Below are positions 1 to 10,413 of a stretch of DNA of 64,000 nt, piece by piece. The position numbers and the translations under genes are program-made. A model generated the notes under the pieces. It made no database searches and was not told the DNA's origin. It saw only the letters and a program-made list of their open reading frames with translations. The first letter of the stretch is position 1, and each line of letters opens with the position of its first letter. Origin of the DNA: Emiliania huxleyi CCMP1516 (taxonomy: Eukaryota; Haptophyta; Isochrysidales; Noelaerhabdaceae). The stretch spans positions 309,613 to 373,612 of the forward strand of contig NW_005202176.1 of the NCBI RefSeq assembly GCF_000372725.1, given 5' to 3'.

Positions 1-1668
1 GCCGCCGAAACCATCTTCGTCGCGGCGCCGGCTCTGACCTTGGTGATAGAGTTCGCCGTCGGCCCTCTCCTCGTGATGTCGCCGCGCCTCGGCTTCCCTC
101 TCCTCTCGCCCCGCACCGCCGCACCCGCCCCTCCCCCCACGCGAGTCCGCTCGCACACAGGCGTGCTACTCGGCCTCTCCTTCCACCTCGTGGTCGCCAC
201 CCTCCCCCTCAACTACGCGTGCGGGTCTGCCTCCGCAGCCCGCCCTCACAGCCCCCCCCCCCCCCCCACTCCGGCCACACACACAGGTTCTCCGTCAACT
301 GCATCGTCCGCTACGGCCTCTTCATGCCACACCACGTCGCCGCGGCTCTACGGGAGGCCGCGTCGCTGGGGACTTGGACGGCAGTGCACGCCGCCGCCGT
401 CGGCATCGCCGTGATTGGGTGCCGCCACCGCCCTGCTCCGCCCTCCCCTCGCTCCTCTAGCCAACACGCTTCTCCTCCGCCGCCGCCCCGACCGTGCAAG
501 CAGGTGCCGCCACCTTCACGGCGGCATCGACACGCACTTTGTCGCGTGCGTGTGGCTTGCGGTCGTGTACGTGCGCTCGATGCTGATGACTTTGGGGCGC
601 GAGCGGCAGGGAGGCGGCGACGCAGGCAGCACCTGGCAGCAGGCGTGGGACATGATCGACAGCGCCTGGGTCTTTTGCAGCCGCCACATCATCGTCGTCT
701 CCAAGGATGCGATGCTGTCCCAGGACCAGCGCCGCCGGCTCAAGGAGATCGAGGCGGAGGAGAAGGCCGCCCTCCAGCAGGAGACCGCCCTCCCATCCAC
801 CCTCCTGCCACCGACCGGTCCCACGCCCCACACCCCGCCTCCCGCGTCCCGGCAGGTCAAGGCTGGCTTCAGCGCGCGCCGTGTCGCCATGGGCGCCTCC
901 GCGCCAACCTGGCTCGTCGCTGCGGTGACGGGACTGACGCTGCTGTGGGGCGTGGCGCCGGCCGTGCTCGGCCTGCAAAACATGTCTGCCCTCACAATGT
1001 ACGGGAACGTCAAGCACTGGGGCGGGTCAAACCACCTTCTCGTCCCGACCGGCCTCCTCCACCGCGCCGACGGGGCGGCGGGCGGCCTCGGCTCGCGGCT
1101 CTCGCTCGCGCTCGGCAACGACACACTCGTCCGCGTCGAGTCGACCGACTCTCGCCTCCTCGCCAGCCTCTCGCCGGCCGACTCGACGGACCAGCTGCCT
1201 CCGCGCGCGAGGCGGCTGATGCGGGCCGCCGGCGCGTCTGGCCGCTACTTTGGTGCCTACTACAGCCGGATGTACCACGGAGAGGGGCGCGGCGTGTGGC
1301 CGATCGGGGGCAACAACGAGTCGCCCGCACCCTACGCGCTGACTGCGTACGAGCTCTCCCGCCTCCTTGCCATGGCGCGCGAGCACGGCGAGCCCTTCTC
1401 CGTCCGGCTGACTCTGCTGCCGTTCCGCGCGTCTGCGCCCTCCTCGCCCGCGCAGTGGCGCGACTTTGACGGCCGCCAAGTGATCTTCTCGGAGGAGCCG
1501 GGAGCGAACCGGCGCAGCTGCGCCACTGTCGACGGCTCCCCGTGCAACGCGGCCGAGCAGACGCTGGCGGACGCGCCCGCGCCGCCTCGCTGGCTGCGGC
1601 GATTGCTGATGCAGTACCCAGTCCCGCTCCTACCGGATTCGGAGGGCGAGATCCACTGCAGTGCGTGA
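1..1668 (+). CDS. HTTM / vitamin K-dependent gamma-carboxylase-like membrane protein, 5' partial
   Basis: Three exons are inferred: 1-218, 287-418 and 504-1668, stop TGA at 1666-1668. Joining them gives a continuous reading: GPLLVMSPR, GVLLGLSFHLVV, NYA/FSVNCIVRYGLF, then GIDTHFVACVWLAVVY, and later a hydrophobic segment followed by LGLQNMSALTMYGN and SNHLLVP. The pattern GPLLL-SPR, GVLLG-FHL, YLGL..TMYSNL..SNHLL is the one I know from the HTTM domain of gamma-carboxylase-like proteins, integral membrane proteins with several helices. Intron 1 (68 bp) is GT-AG and phase-consistent; intron 2 (85 bp) is bounded by a direct repeat. A C-rich in-frame stretch at about 781-855 may be another 75-80 bp intron with a non-GT donor. 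The N-terminus lies outside the window. Substrate is unknown; the carboxylase active site is not identifiable here, so enzymatic activity is not claimed. Confidence 0.62.
419..503 (+). repeat. 85-bp intron bounded by a perfect 12-bp direct repeat
   Basis: The motif GGTGCCGCCACC occurs at 418-429 and again at 503-514, exactly 85 bp apart, which is the length of the intron that restores the HTTM frame. Splicing G|GT...CAG|G therefore removes one repeat copy plus the filler and leaves the ancestral exon sequence. This is the geometry expected when an intron arises by tandem duplication of an AGGT-containing segment, or by insertion with a target-site duplication. Confidence 0.7.
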
Positions 1669-2118
1669 GCGGGATGTGCTTTGGTGCTCTTGCTGTGGGT
1701 GTGGCGGTGTGTTCGTCGAGAGTGGGAGGTTGTCTCGATGTAAGCGGGGGTCTATTGCGACGTCTTGGCGTCGCCCGTGTCCGCGTTGTATTTTATTGTA
1801 TTTCTTTCGCGCAGAAGCACCGAGGACCTGTGTCGACAGGGGCGGCTACCCAGGCGCCAGGGGCCCACAGCGCCGCGCCGCGGTCGCGGCTCTCGTCGGC
1901 GCGCAGGGGGCTGCTTTTATGTGGACATTTCAAATTGCGGTCGCGCTTTTGGGGAGGTTGTTGTGGTATGTATGTGGAACGGAGCACACGGTTCGGGAGC
2001 AGCCGGGAGAATTCTTTTTGACGCGCCAGTCTGCACCTGTGTCGAGCCTGTCTGCTGTGAAGTGTGATGAGTGATGAAGAGAGAGTCGAATTTCTGATTT
2101 TTAGTGTCGTGCGAGCGT

Positions 2119-2222
2119 GCGAGGGAGTTTTGTTGTAAAATTCTGATTTTTTCTCGCCAGTCCCGTGCCCGGGGTCGTGCACTTGGAGCGAGGGAGTTTT
2201 GTTGTGAAATTCTGATTTTTTC
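2119..2222 (+). repeat. 69-bp tandem pair just upstream of the MORN gene
   Basis: A segment starting GCGAGGGAGTTTTGTTGT and ending in ATTCTGATTTTTTC occurs at 2119-2153 and 2188-2222 with one difference; a third partial copy of the T-rich end is near 2085-2103. The rest of 1669-2247 shows no convincing gene. The last copy ends 25 bp before the ATG at 2248, so it may be promoter sequence of the MORN gene. Confidence 0.7.
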
Positions 2223-2247
2223 CCAGTCGACGGTTTCACCTCCCCAC

Positions 2248-3101
2248 ATGGCGGAGGAAGAGAGCGCGTGCTACTCATACAGCGGCCCGCGCGAGGAAGG
2301 AGCGGTCGTCAGCATATCGGTGGAGGTCGAGGGTGCAGAGGCTGCTGCAGAAGGGGAGGAGGGGGAGCCGTCGGTCACCACAAAGTCGCGGGAGCTGACG
2401 TTGCTGGGCGCCCGGTCAACGGAAGACTCTGCCGAGGTGTCAGGAATAGGGTAGATGCGTCGCCAATGGAGTTTTGCCCTCACTAGTCCCTGCGAACGTA
2501 GTTGGGCAGCGCGACCTACCCCAACGGCGACGCTTACGAGGGAGGGTTCCTCAAGGGCGACCGGCACCATCAGGGCAAATACACGTACAGTGGTGGTGCG
2601 CCCGATCCCGAGGGGGGAGAGGCGCGACCGCCACGTGCAGTCTACGAAGGCCTTTTCGAGCGCGGGGTCAAGTCGGGGGTCGGAGAAATGACCTATGCCG
2701 ACTCGTCCAGGCGAGCAGCTCTGCGAAAGAGTCTTCTCATGCAGTCGCCACGATCCACAAATCCTTTGCTCATGCCCAGGTACCACGGAGAGTTCAAGGA
2801 TGGCCTGCGCGGTGGGAGCGGCACTATGTACTATGCCAGCGGCGATACCTACTCCGGGCAGTGGAGCGGTGGCCTGAAGCAGGGGGAGGGCACATACGTC
2901 TATTCCTCGGGCGCGACCCTGACGGGCACCTGGCGGGGAGGTATGATTGAGGTGGGCAGCTTCACCGACATGCACGGCAGCACCTTCAAGGGGTCGTTCT
3001 CCGGCGCCACGACGGCGCCCGCGTACGGCGAGGGCACGCTGACGATGCCGAGCGGCAATGCCATCCCGGTGGCGCGTGAGGGCGAGTTTATGAGTCTGTG
3101 A
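2248..3101 (+). CDS. MORN-repeat protein, radial spoke RSP1/RSPH1-like
   Basis: ATG at 2248 opens an acidic N-terminal exon (about 68 codons) that must be spliced to the MORN frame. Intron 2451-2509 (GT-AG, 59 bp) gives GIGATYPNGDAYEGGF. A second, in-frame 69-bp intron at 2711-2779 is GC-AG (CAG|GCGAGC ... CCCAG|G); removing it turns a disrupted motif into YADSSRYHGEFKDG. The spliced product has at least five MORN-type motifs (YEGxF, YTYSGG, YHGEFKDG, YSGQWSGG, LTGTWRGG) followed by GSTFKGSF. MORN repeats with a final GTW..G.I..G.W..DGS.F.G.F tail are typical of the radial spoke head protein RSP1, so a role in a flagellar axoneme is likely by homology; other MORN proteins bind membranes or septins. 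Stop TGA at 3099-3101. The region 3102-3500 after it shows no supported gene. Confidence 0.72.
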
Positions 3102-3500
3102 GTGAGCGTAGCCGCTTGAAGCGTATTGCAATAGGATGTATTGCAATATTATCTTGGTCGCTCGGATGAAATCGGGGCCTTGGAGCACTTGAGGGAACGG
3201 GAGCGGGGAGCGCATCGCGATACGGAGAGGGCAGGGGGGCTGGGCAGGATTCGCCTAGGGATTCACCCGCATACGACAGTGCGCAGGTCTCCACGCAGAT
3301 AGGGATTCCTCTCTCGTATGTGGCTATATGGTCCATTGCGCTTTGTGCACTGGCGACGCTGCTGCGATGGGAGACTGTAGCCCTTAGCTGCTGCACAGCA
3401 CCTTTGTGCAGTGGCAATGTCCACTGACCCATGGGGCACCAGCCTTGTGGCTTGTGGTTGTGCCATGAGCGCTGTGGTCGGTGACGCTGCTGCATAATTA

Positions 3501-3608
3501 TGTGCATGTGCATGTGACATGTGCATGTGCATGTGCATGTGCATGTGCATGCACAAGCACATGCACATGACATGTGCATGTGCATGTTCATGTTGTGCAT
3601 GTGCATGG
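3501..3608 (+). repeat. CATGTG-type microsatellite
   Basis: Alternating CATGTG/CATGCA hexamers run over about 100 bp and invert near the middle (…GTGCATG then CACATGC…), so single strands can fold back. Open frames across it encode only Met-His or Cys-Met repeats and are not genes. Confidence 0.9.
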
Positions 3609-3837
3609 GGTGCTGTAGCCCTAGGTGCTGCGCCTGCACAGCACCTTGTGCAGTGGCAATGACTCCCGGCACTAGTGAGCTTGATGTCCTCAAAATGTCC
3701 ACAGAGTAGGTACTGGTTGTGCTCAGGATGTGCTCTACATCAACAGGGGTGCCCCAACTGAGAGGCTGCATTTAAGGAATGAAACAGCTTTGCAACTGCT
3801 GCCCAAGTTTTATTGATGGGCTGCAACTTCCTGCCAC

Positions 3838-4170
3838 CTTGGACACCTCGACAGCGACACCTTCAGACGCACAAAACACCTTGACAACACTCGACACCCG
3901 CTCGAAACCCTCTCGACACCCTCGACACCCTCGACACCACTCACCCCCTGGGCTAGGGCTCTCTAGCCCGTAACCCGATGCCAATCATCCGGCCCGCTGG
4001 GTGCGCTTCTTAGCTCCCCGGCCCTGGATGTGCGGTTAATGACTGCACTCCAAGTGCTCCAAGTACTCCTCGACCACCTCGACACGGACAAGCATGGTCT
4101 CAGCCTCGCGACAGGCCTCGACCGCGGCCTCGACACCTCTATCCCTCGAGCCTCGACAGCAGCTCGACAC
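3838..4170 (+). repeat. TCGACACC-rich minisatellite tract
   Basis: Irregular repeats of CTCGACACC and CTCGACA run from about 3838 to 4170, interrupted at about 4007-4062 by a unit that also occurs near 49.3 kb. No coding potential is seen between 3610 and 4890 apart from repeat-driven open frames. Confidence 0.75.
4007..4062 (+). repeat. Dispersed repeat shared with 49272-49330
   Basis: The stretch containing GGCCCTGGATGTG, then GACTGCACTCCAAGTGCTCC, matches 49282-49330 in the same orientation with a few substitutions (TTAATGACTG versus TTACCGACTG). It is an interspersed element fragment rather than chance similarity. Confidence 0.8.
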
Positions 4171-4758
4171 CCTCGCAAGGAGTGTCTAGAATAGGTTACT
4201 ATTCATGATTAGTGCTCTGAATAGTGAGGTTGCAAAACTATTCAGACCTGAATAGAGGCACTCACAAGCTATTCAACTCATGACTAGAATGACCAGCTCT
4301 GACCCTCCATTCATGAATACTATTCAAGATGCATGCGCTCTCCCGGCGCCCTTCGGCACTCCGCTCTCGATCACTACGGCTAGTTGCTGCCAGCCTGCAC
4401 CACGTAGCCCTCTCCATAGAAAATTTTCTTTTCACCGCTGTGCGCGTGCGTCGGAAAATTCTTTTCCCTTCTTGTGTCGACGGCTCTCGCTGCTCCTCTC
4501 TCCTTCCTCTCTCCTCTCGCTCGCCCGTCGAGCAACCAACCAACAGCGAGGACGCCGGCGCCTCGGACTGCCGATGTGGGTGCTCCTCGCCGTCGCGCCG
4601 CCTCGTGCGCCTCGCGGGCCCGCCACCATGAGCCTCGCCAAATCTCAGCCCTGCAATTATGCCCTGCCCTGCCCTGCCTGCCGCACTGTGCCCTGCCCGC
4701 ACACTGCCGCATAACTGCCCTGCCCGATCCCCTACCTGCCCCGGGTGTGAAACCCACA

Positions 4759-4832
4759 CTGCCCTGCCCGACCCAGCGCACACTTCCCGCCCCCTCTACT
4801 CAGTGGACACGAGGGGTCGGGCAGGGCAGTGT
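4759..4832. repeat. 18-bp perfect inverted repeat
   Basis: CACTGCCCTGCCCGACCC at about 4760-4777 is repeated as its exact reverse complement at about 4814-4831, with a 36-bp loop. It sits inside a GCCCT-rich tract (4659-4830). It could be a hairpin or the termini of a tiny element. Confidence 0.75.
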
Positions 4833-4885
4833 ACCATGCGGAATCGACCCTATGCCTATCCAGTGCTCACTCAAGTGCTCAAGAC
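4828..4885 (+). repeat. Dispersed repeat shared with 41650-41708
   Basis: The segment GTACCATGCGGAATCGACCC, followed by CTATCCAGTGCTC and AAGTGCTCAAG, recurs at 41660-41705 as GTACCACGCGGAATCGGCCC with the same downstream words. Both copies lie in non-coding DNA. Confidence 0.75.
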
Positions 4886-4908
4886 TCAAGTCACAAGTGG
4901 ACGCGACA

Positions 4909-5388
4909 TTGGCCTAAGCACAATATTCTCGAATATCTCCGAGAATATAGATGGTCCCGCGCACTTTCGTATTCGAGAATATTCTCGAGAATATAGATGC
5001 CCCGGCGCGGCTTTTTCTCAAGAATCTATGAGTTTTCTTCAGCCCTTGACCTTGGTTGACCTCGAGTCTCAAGATATTCTTGAATATTCTCGCCGTTACA
5101 TCGCGGCGTCTAGAACGGTCTTGACTAGAGCTTCTCGAAACAGCTCTTTTGCCCCCTCAAAAGTAGGTTTTGGGTCGATGCAGACGGAAATCTTTAAGTT
5201 TTGGACGTTCCTGAGCGGTTTGGGAGCACAAACCTCTACTTTAGAGCGATTTTTGGCGTCCGCTGACCTCTCGCGTGGTGAAAATATTCTCAATATTCGA
5301 GAATATTCTCGAGAATATAGATGGTCTGGCGAGAATATAAGCAAAAGAATATAGATAGTACTTGGCGAGAAAAACGTGCTTAGGCTAA
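4909..5388. mobile_element. 480-bp non-autonomous DNA transposon (MITE) with 13-bp TIRs and 8-bp TSD
   Basis: The left end reads TTGGCCTAAGCAC and the right end, reverse-complemented, TTAGCCTAAGCAC (12 of 13 identical). Directly outside both ends is ACGCGACA (4901-4908 and 5389-5396), an 8-bp target duplication. The interior is AT-richer than its surroundings and carries several palindromic words such as GAATATTCTCGAGAATAT near both ends. No open frame encodes a transposase, so movement would need one supplied in trans. An 8-bp duplication fits the hAT superfamily, but P-type and other elements share that length; the superfamily call is inference. Confidence 0.85.
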
Positions 5389-5489
5389 ACGCGACACTAG
5401 CTTGTAGTTTTAGGTTTGTAGTGATACGAGAATACGCACCGCCCCCACGCAATACCATTCTACTCGACGAGAATACGATAAAGGAACAT

Positions 5490-5530
5490 CTGCCAATTCT
5501 TTTTGCTAAGATTCTTTTTGCTCGATTTCT
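5490..5530 (+). promoter_or_regulatory. AATTCTTTTT motif pair upstream of the OEP61-like gene
   Basis: AATTCTTTTTGC and GATTCTTTTTGC lie in tandem 130-160 bp before the ATG at 5651. Near-identical words occur upstream of the hydrolase (21538) and ankyrin (23609) starts. A core-promoter or polypyrimidine function is inferred from position only. Confidence 0.4.
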
Positions 5531-5650
5531 TTCGCTTTTTGGGCGAGACACTTTGGCTCTCGCCGCCGTGCGTGTGTGGTTCCGTGCCAGCATCCGCAAA
5601 CCGTGTGGTTCCGCGCGAGCATCCACTGCGTGGTCCACGCACGTCCGACG

Positions 5651-8600
5651 ATGATGAATCCCGAAAGTAAACCCTCCCTCTCCTCCTCGCCCTCCGCGCC
5701 GCCTCGTCGCACACTCTTCCGTGGCGTTTTGCACGCTTGCGCCCTCTCCGAGCGACACGCCTCCCCTATGCCGCGCAGTGATGAAGGCGGCGACCGACAT
5801 GATGTCCAAGATGTCGCCCGAGGAGATGAATCAAATGATGGAGGCGCCCGCAGTGCAGCATCGCCGCCTGCCGAAACGGCGCGCTCTCTCACCCTCCAGC
5901 CTGTCTGCGTGTGCAGATGACAAAGAAGATGGACCCGTCGATGATGGCGCAGGCGCAGGCGATGATGAACAACCCCGCGATGGCGGCGCAGGCGCAGCAG
6001 GCGATGCAGAACCTCTCCCCTCAAGAGCTCAAGTCGCGCATGGCCGGCGCGTCTGCGGCGATGGGAGGAGCGCCCGCCGCGCCAAAGCCGAAGTCTGCGG
6101 TGGAGCAGCTCAAGGGGTCTTCGATGGTGATCGACGAGGAGGTGCTCAGCCACGTCGAGCGCGCCGAGGCGCTCAAGCTCAAGGGCAACACGCACTTCAA
6201 GGCGGCCGAGTACGAGGCGGCGATCGGCGAGTACGAGCAAGGTCGCCTCGCCCGCCACCGCAGCCTCCCCGCATCCATGCCTCCCCGCATCCATGTCTCC
6301 CCGCATCCATGCCTCCCCGTATCCGCTGCCTCCCCGTTGGCATGCCTCCCTTCCTGCACGCCTCCCTGCCGTATGCCTTCCTCCCTCCCTCCCCCTCCCC
6401 CTCCCGGCTGCCCTCTGCGGGCGGGAGAGGGGGGCGAGCGAGCGTGCCCGCAGCCCCGTGCCGACTCCTGAGGGGCGTGTGTGTGCCGAGTGCTGAGGGG
6501 CGTGTGCTGCCGCTGCAGGCTGTGCCTTGGCGGAGGAGGCGATCCGCGAGCTGTCCGGCGTCGACGAGAAGGCGCGGCCGCACCGGCCCGCCGCACGCGA
6601 TCGGGCGCCTCCGCGCTGTTTCAGAGGCCTGGCCAGGGGCACCTGCAGGGGGGTACCACCACCCCACTCATGCTCACACGTCTTGCGAGAATGGGGGCGG
6701 CTAGGTGCGAGGGGGGGGGGGGGGCTGCTTGAAGAGGACCCGCATCTTACCGTGACGCCTCCTCCCACCGCGCCGGCAGGCAGTCATCGAGCTGCTACAC
6801 GCCTGCCACCTCAACACCGCCTCGTGCCGCCTCAAGCTGCGGCAGTGGGGCGAGGCGGTCGAGGCGGCGAACACGGTCCTGCGCGACGGGCCGCACCGCA
6901 AGGCCCTCTTCCGGCGCGGGCAGGCGTACCAGCAGCTCGCCCGCCTCGACGAGGCTCGCACCGACCTCAAGAAGGCGCCGCGCCGCCGCCCCGCGCCCGT
7001 CCCGCGCCACCGCCCGGGCCCGACGGCCGGAGCCATGAGGACGGCTCAAGCCCTCCCGGCACGCATGCCTGCAGGCGGCCGCCATGGACCGGTCCGACGC
7101 GACGGTCGCCGCCGCGCTCGCCGAGGTCGAAAAGGCTCTCGGCGTCGAGCCGTCGCCGCCGCCGGCCGCGCCGCCCGCCGCCGCCGCCGCCGCGCGGCCT
7201 CCGCCCGGTGGAGTGCCGACGAAGCCCGACGGCTCTCCCGACTACGCGCAGATGGAGGCGACGGGCCGTCGCCGGGGTGTGCGGCGGCTCTGCCCCCCCG
7301 ACCGACCGACTTGCGCCGCGCCCCGCCTCAGGCAATGATCGACAACATCTCGCCTGAGCAGATGAAGCAGCAGGCGGGCGGCCTCGGGAGAGATGGGGAG
7401 AGATGGGGAGAGATGAAGCAGCAGGCGGGCGGGCGGGGAGAGATGGGGAGAGATGGGGAGAGATGAAGCAGCGGGCGGGCGTGCTGCGAGATATGGCTGC
7501 CTCTCTTTGCTGCCCCTCGCGCGCCCAGGGACAGCCGAGGGACAGCCGAGATGTGACACGCCACAGAGGTGGAGATGCCGCCAGAGTTGAAGCAGCGCGC
7601 GGCCGCTGTCGGCCCCCCCGCACGCACCCCCCTCCCCCGCCCCTCCCCCCCCCCACCTCCCCCCCCCCCTCCCCCCCCCGGCCCAGGCGGAGATGATGCA
7701 AAACATGGACCCCGCGCAGCTGGCCGCCATGAACCCGCAGTTTGCGGGCATGGACCCGGCGCAGGCGAGGGAGCCCTCCCTTCTCTCCGGCCGGAGCCAC
7801 TCTCCCCCCTTCGGCGCGGCCGAAGCGCCGCCTCGACCCCTCTCCCCTTCCGCCACCTCGCCCGCAGATCAAGGCGATGTCGTCGATGATGGCCAACATG
7901 GACCCCGCGACGATGAAGCAGATGACTAAGATGGCGTCGCAGATGGGGGCGACCGGAGGCATGCCGGGCATGCCTGGCGCACCGGCCGCGCCAGCCGGCG
8001 GCGGCGGGGCCAGCGGCGGCGCGGCTGGCGGCGCGGGCCCGTCTGCTGCCCCGGCGCTGCCCGGGATGGCCGGGATGGCAGGTGGGGCGCCGGGGCTCGG
8101 CGACGGAGTCGACATGATGGTGCGCGCGCGGGCGGGCGGGGGCGGCAGGAGGCGGCCTTGGACCTCACCCCCGCCCGGCCGCCCTCCCCCTCCTCCTCGC
8201 AGGCGAACATGAGCCCGGAGATGATGCAGGCGGGGATGGACATGGTCGCGAACATGGACCCGGCGGCCCTCGCAGACATGGCCAAAATGATGGGCATGGA
8301 TCCCGGACAGGCGCCCCCCGGGGTTTTCCAGGGCCCCGCCCAACCGGAAGCCGGCTTCCCCCCACCCCACTTCCCCCACCCACCCGGCTTCGGAAGCCAC
8401 CCCCCCCCCCCCCCCCCTCCCCTCTCGCCCAGCCAGAAGCGCCGCCACGCGTCGCCGTACCGCCTTCCCTGCCGCGCCGCCCACCCTCCCTGCAGGCGTC
8501 AAAGCTGCAGGACACGATGGCAAACATGTCCAAGGAGGACCTTGCCAAGTGGACCGGCCGCGCGCAGACGGTCGCCCGCTGGACGGCCAAGCCGCTCGCC

Positions 8601-8803
8601 CTCTACCGGAAGGTCTCCTCCCTCGTGCCGCCAACCTACCTGCTCGCCGGCTTGGTCGCTCTCTTCGCGCTAATGGTGCCCTCACCAAGCACCGGGCCCG
8701 CCCCCCCCTCCACCGCAACCACAACCACAACCACCTCACCCCCCCCCCGCCTCCCCCCGCCTCCCTCCTCCAGGTGTACGGCCACCAAACCGACTCCTTC
8801 TGA
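5651..8803 (+). CDS. OEP61-like TPR co-chaperone with C-terminal membrane anchor
   Basis: Thirteen exons can be placed by frame: 5651-5666, 5779-5843, 5917-6241, 6519-6571, 6780-6974, 7075-7257, 7332-7373, 7569-7607, 7687-7764, 7868-8119, 8203-8310, 8496-8675, 8774-8803. The product starts MMNPEMMKAATDMMSKMSPE, has a TPR domain (ALKLKGNTHFKAAEYEAA ... HACHLNTASCRLKL ... KALFRRGQAYQQLARLDEA), then Met/Gly-rich repeats with NMDP and MSPE motifs, and ends with a hydrophobic helix (YLLAGLVALFALMV) before VYGHQTDSF-stop. This order matches plant OEP61, an Hsp70-binding receptor of the outer plastid or ER membrane. Six or seven introns have GC donors and nearly all are phase 0. Exon 2/3 and 4/5 borders have alternatives. 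Membrane location is by homology. Confidence 0.8.
6268..6350 (+). repeat. GCATCCATGCCTCCCC tandem repeat inside an OEP61 intron
   Basis: Four to five 15-16 bp copies of GCATCCATG(C/T)CTCCCC lie in the 277-bp intron 6242-6518. The pyrimidine-rich tract is compatible with splicing and explains open frames on both strands that are not genes. Confidence 0.8.
7360..7470 (+). repeat. Exon-edge duplication with GGGAGAGAT repeats in an OEP61 intron
   Basis: The end of the exon, GATGAAGCAGCAG, with the following GCGGGCGG donor region, recurs at about 7413 and 7463 inside the intron, separated by GGGAGAGAT repeats. Each copy keeps the AG|GC donor context. Confidence 0.7.
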
Positions 8804-9279
8804 CGCGCCCGCCTCGTTGCCGCCGCGCCCCTCTCTCCGCGGACTGCCCAACACGCGCTGCTGCCCACGTGTATCTCTCTGTCTCTCTTCGTCTCTTGCC
8901 TCCTACGCGCCTGCCTCGCCTCTTGCCCCGCGCGCACGCGGGCGCAATGCCACTTGCACGCTCTACCGCTTGTGTGTCCATGGCACACACGGTCGCTGCG
9001 CGCGGCGGTTCGCAAACCGCCAGTGCGCCGCCGCGCGCAGCTCGGTCGCGGCGGCCCTTGTGAGGGGCTGAGGGCTGTGCAGCCCTCACAAGGTGTGTGC
9101 GCGAGAGGCCACACACCGCGGCGACCTCCACACGATGCGCCGCAATCCCACACACGCCTCGCGCGCGCGCCCGACTATATGGGTTAATATCCGTGAGCTC
9201 GCGACCCGCATGATTTTTCCCGCGCCGCTCCAAAGACAGCCGTACATGGTACAGTGTTGGCACACCATCAAACGCTGGG

Positions 9280-9546
9280 CTACCTCTTTCTATTGACGCC
9301 CTTGCGCTTGGCCTTCCGGCTGACACCCGCTGCGTTCTGCTTATGCTGCCGCCGCTTCACCTTTCGTTTCACCTTTGCGAGTCCTCGCCGAACCTTCTTC
9401 TGCGAGTCTCCTCCTGTTCGAGAGCCCATCGCAGCGTCGCCATCGCCATCGGTCATGGAGGTGCCTGCAAGCGCGTCGACGACCTTGTCGAGCGCCGAAG
9501 CCGTCTTGGCCCGTGTGACTTGCTTCTTGGACTTCAACTTCACCAT
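9280..9546 (-). CDS. Small Lys/Arg-rich protein, 88 aa, hypothetical
   Basis: ATG at 9546 (MVKLKSKKQVTRAK) follows an in-frame TAG, so the start looks real, and the frame ends at 9280. The product has a basic N-terminus, an acidic/Gly centre (TDGDGDAAM) and a strongly basic C-terminal half (KKVRRGLAKVKRKVKRR). Composition suggests a nucleic-acid-binding nuclear or nucleolar protein such as a ribosome-assembly factor, but I do not recognise the family. It lies tail to tail with the OEP61-like gene, about 475 bp away; that gap (8804-9279) shows nothing coding. Confidence 0.45.
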   Translation of the reverse strand: MVKLKSKKQVTRAKTASALDKVVDALAGTSMTDGDGDAAMGSRTGGDSQKKVRRGLAKVKRKVKRRQHKQNAAGVSRKAKRKGVNRKR

Positions 9547-9769
9547 CTGCTGTCGCCTCTACTGGCTGTCACCACGGTCGCTGCAGACCTGTTTTGTTGC
9601 CCGAGGAGCGTGCTGTGCAGTATCTGTGCGTGGGCGTCCTCGCAGTCGCCCAGGCAAGAGCGTGGCTGTCAAAAGCAAGAAATCACGCGGTTCGTCCTCC
9701 CATCCCTCCCTTCCAAAATCCTGCTCGTGCAGGTGGGGACCCTGTCCTCGTCCCATCCCTCGTTTGGCG

Positions 9770-9834
9770 TGTCTGTTTTCTTTCTTTCTTTCTTTTCCCT
9801 TGGCTTGTCTGTTTTCTTTCTTTCTTTCTTTTCA
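9770..9834 (+). repeat. Duplicated CTTT pyrimidine tract
   Basis: GTCTGTTTTCTTTCTTTC occurs twice, 33 bp apart, each followed by TTTCTTTTC. No gene is supported between 9547 and about 10190. Confidence 0.8.
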
Positions 9835-10189
9835 CGAACGAATGGTGGAGTCGCGTGCGCTCGGCTTTCTAGTGCCAGGCTGAGCGCGCAGCGCACGTAC
9901 AGAGAGAGGAGAGGTACGAGCCATTACTCGAGAGAGGAGTGCGCGAGCGAGCAGGAGCCGAGTCCCGAGCGAGAGGGGTGGGTGGGGGCACGCAGCGTAT
10001 TTTTCGGTCTCTTCTTTGGGAAAGAATTCTGACCCCGTGGTCATATGTACGGCCCTCTTCGCTCTTGTGGCGCAAATATAGCCGTCAGACCAAGGAAGGT
10101 CTCCCCAAATACGGCGGGGCGCCCTGCCCATGGCAAACAACCGGCCGGACCTTGCTCAGCACGACGCGCCGACCGACATCGGTGCTCGC

Positions 10190-10413
10190 AATGCCCGCCC
10201 ACCCTGACGACGATGGCACTCGACGTTCCGCACCTTCTTCATGCTGGAAGCTGAGTTCGTGCGCAAGTTCCCAGGCAAAAGCCTGCCCTTCTTCCAGGAG
10301 CTCCGTGACAACTTCACCGCTGACGAGCCGCTCGTCAAAGTGGCGCTCGACTACGCTGACGTGGTGAAGGGCACCCACCGTCGGGCCGAAGCCCGTAAGG
10401 CACTCTCTCCCTA
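10190..10413 (+). pseudogene. Retroelement-associated coding fragment
   Basis: One frame reads FRTFFMLEAEFVRKF, then SLPFFQELRDNFTADE and ends at TAA (10411-10413). It has no clear start and is in a different frame from the gag-like ORF that follows. Its proximity to that ORF suggests it is the N-terminal part of the same degraded element; this is inference. Confidence 0.35.

Noticed and set aside
2271-3215. Long minus-strand open frame antisense to the MORN gene
   Set aside because: The plus strand has the family signature; the antisense frame is a GC-rich shadow.
6967-9153. 728-codon minus-strand frame across the OEP61-like gene
   Set aside because: Arg/Gly/Ala composition, no domain, and it runs antisense over exons and introns alike.
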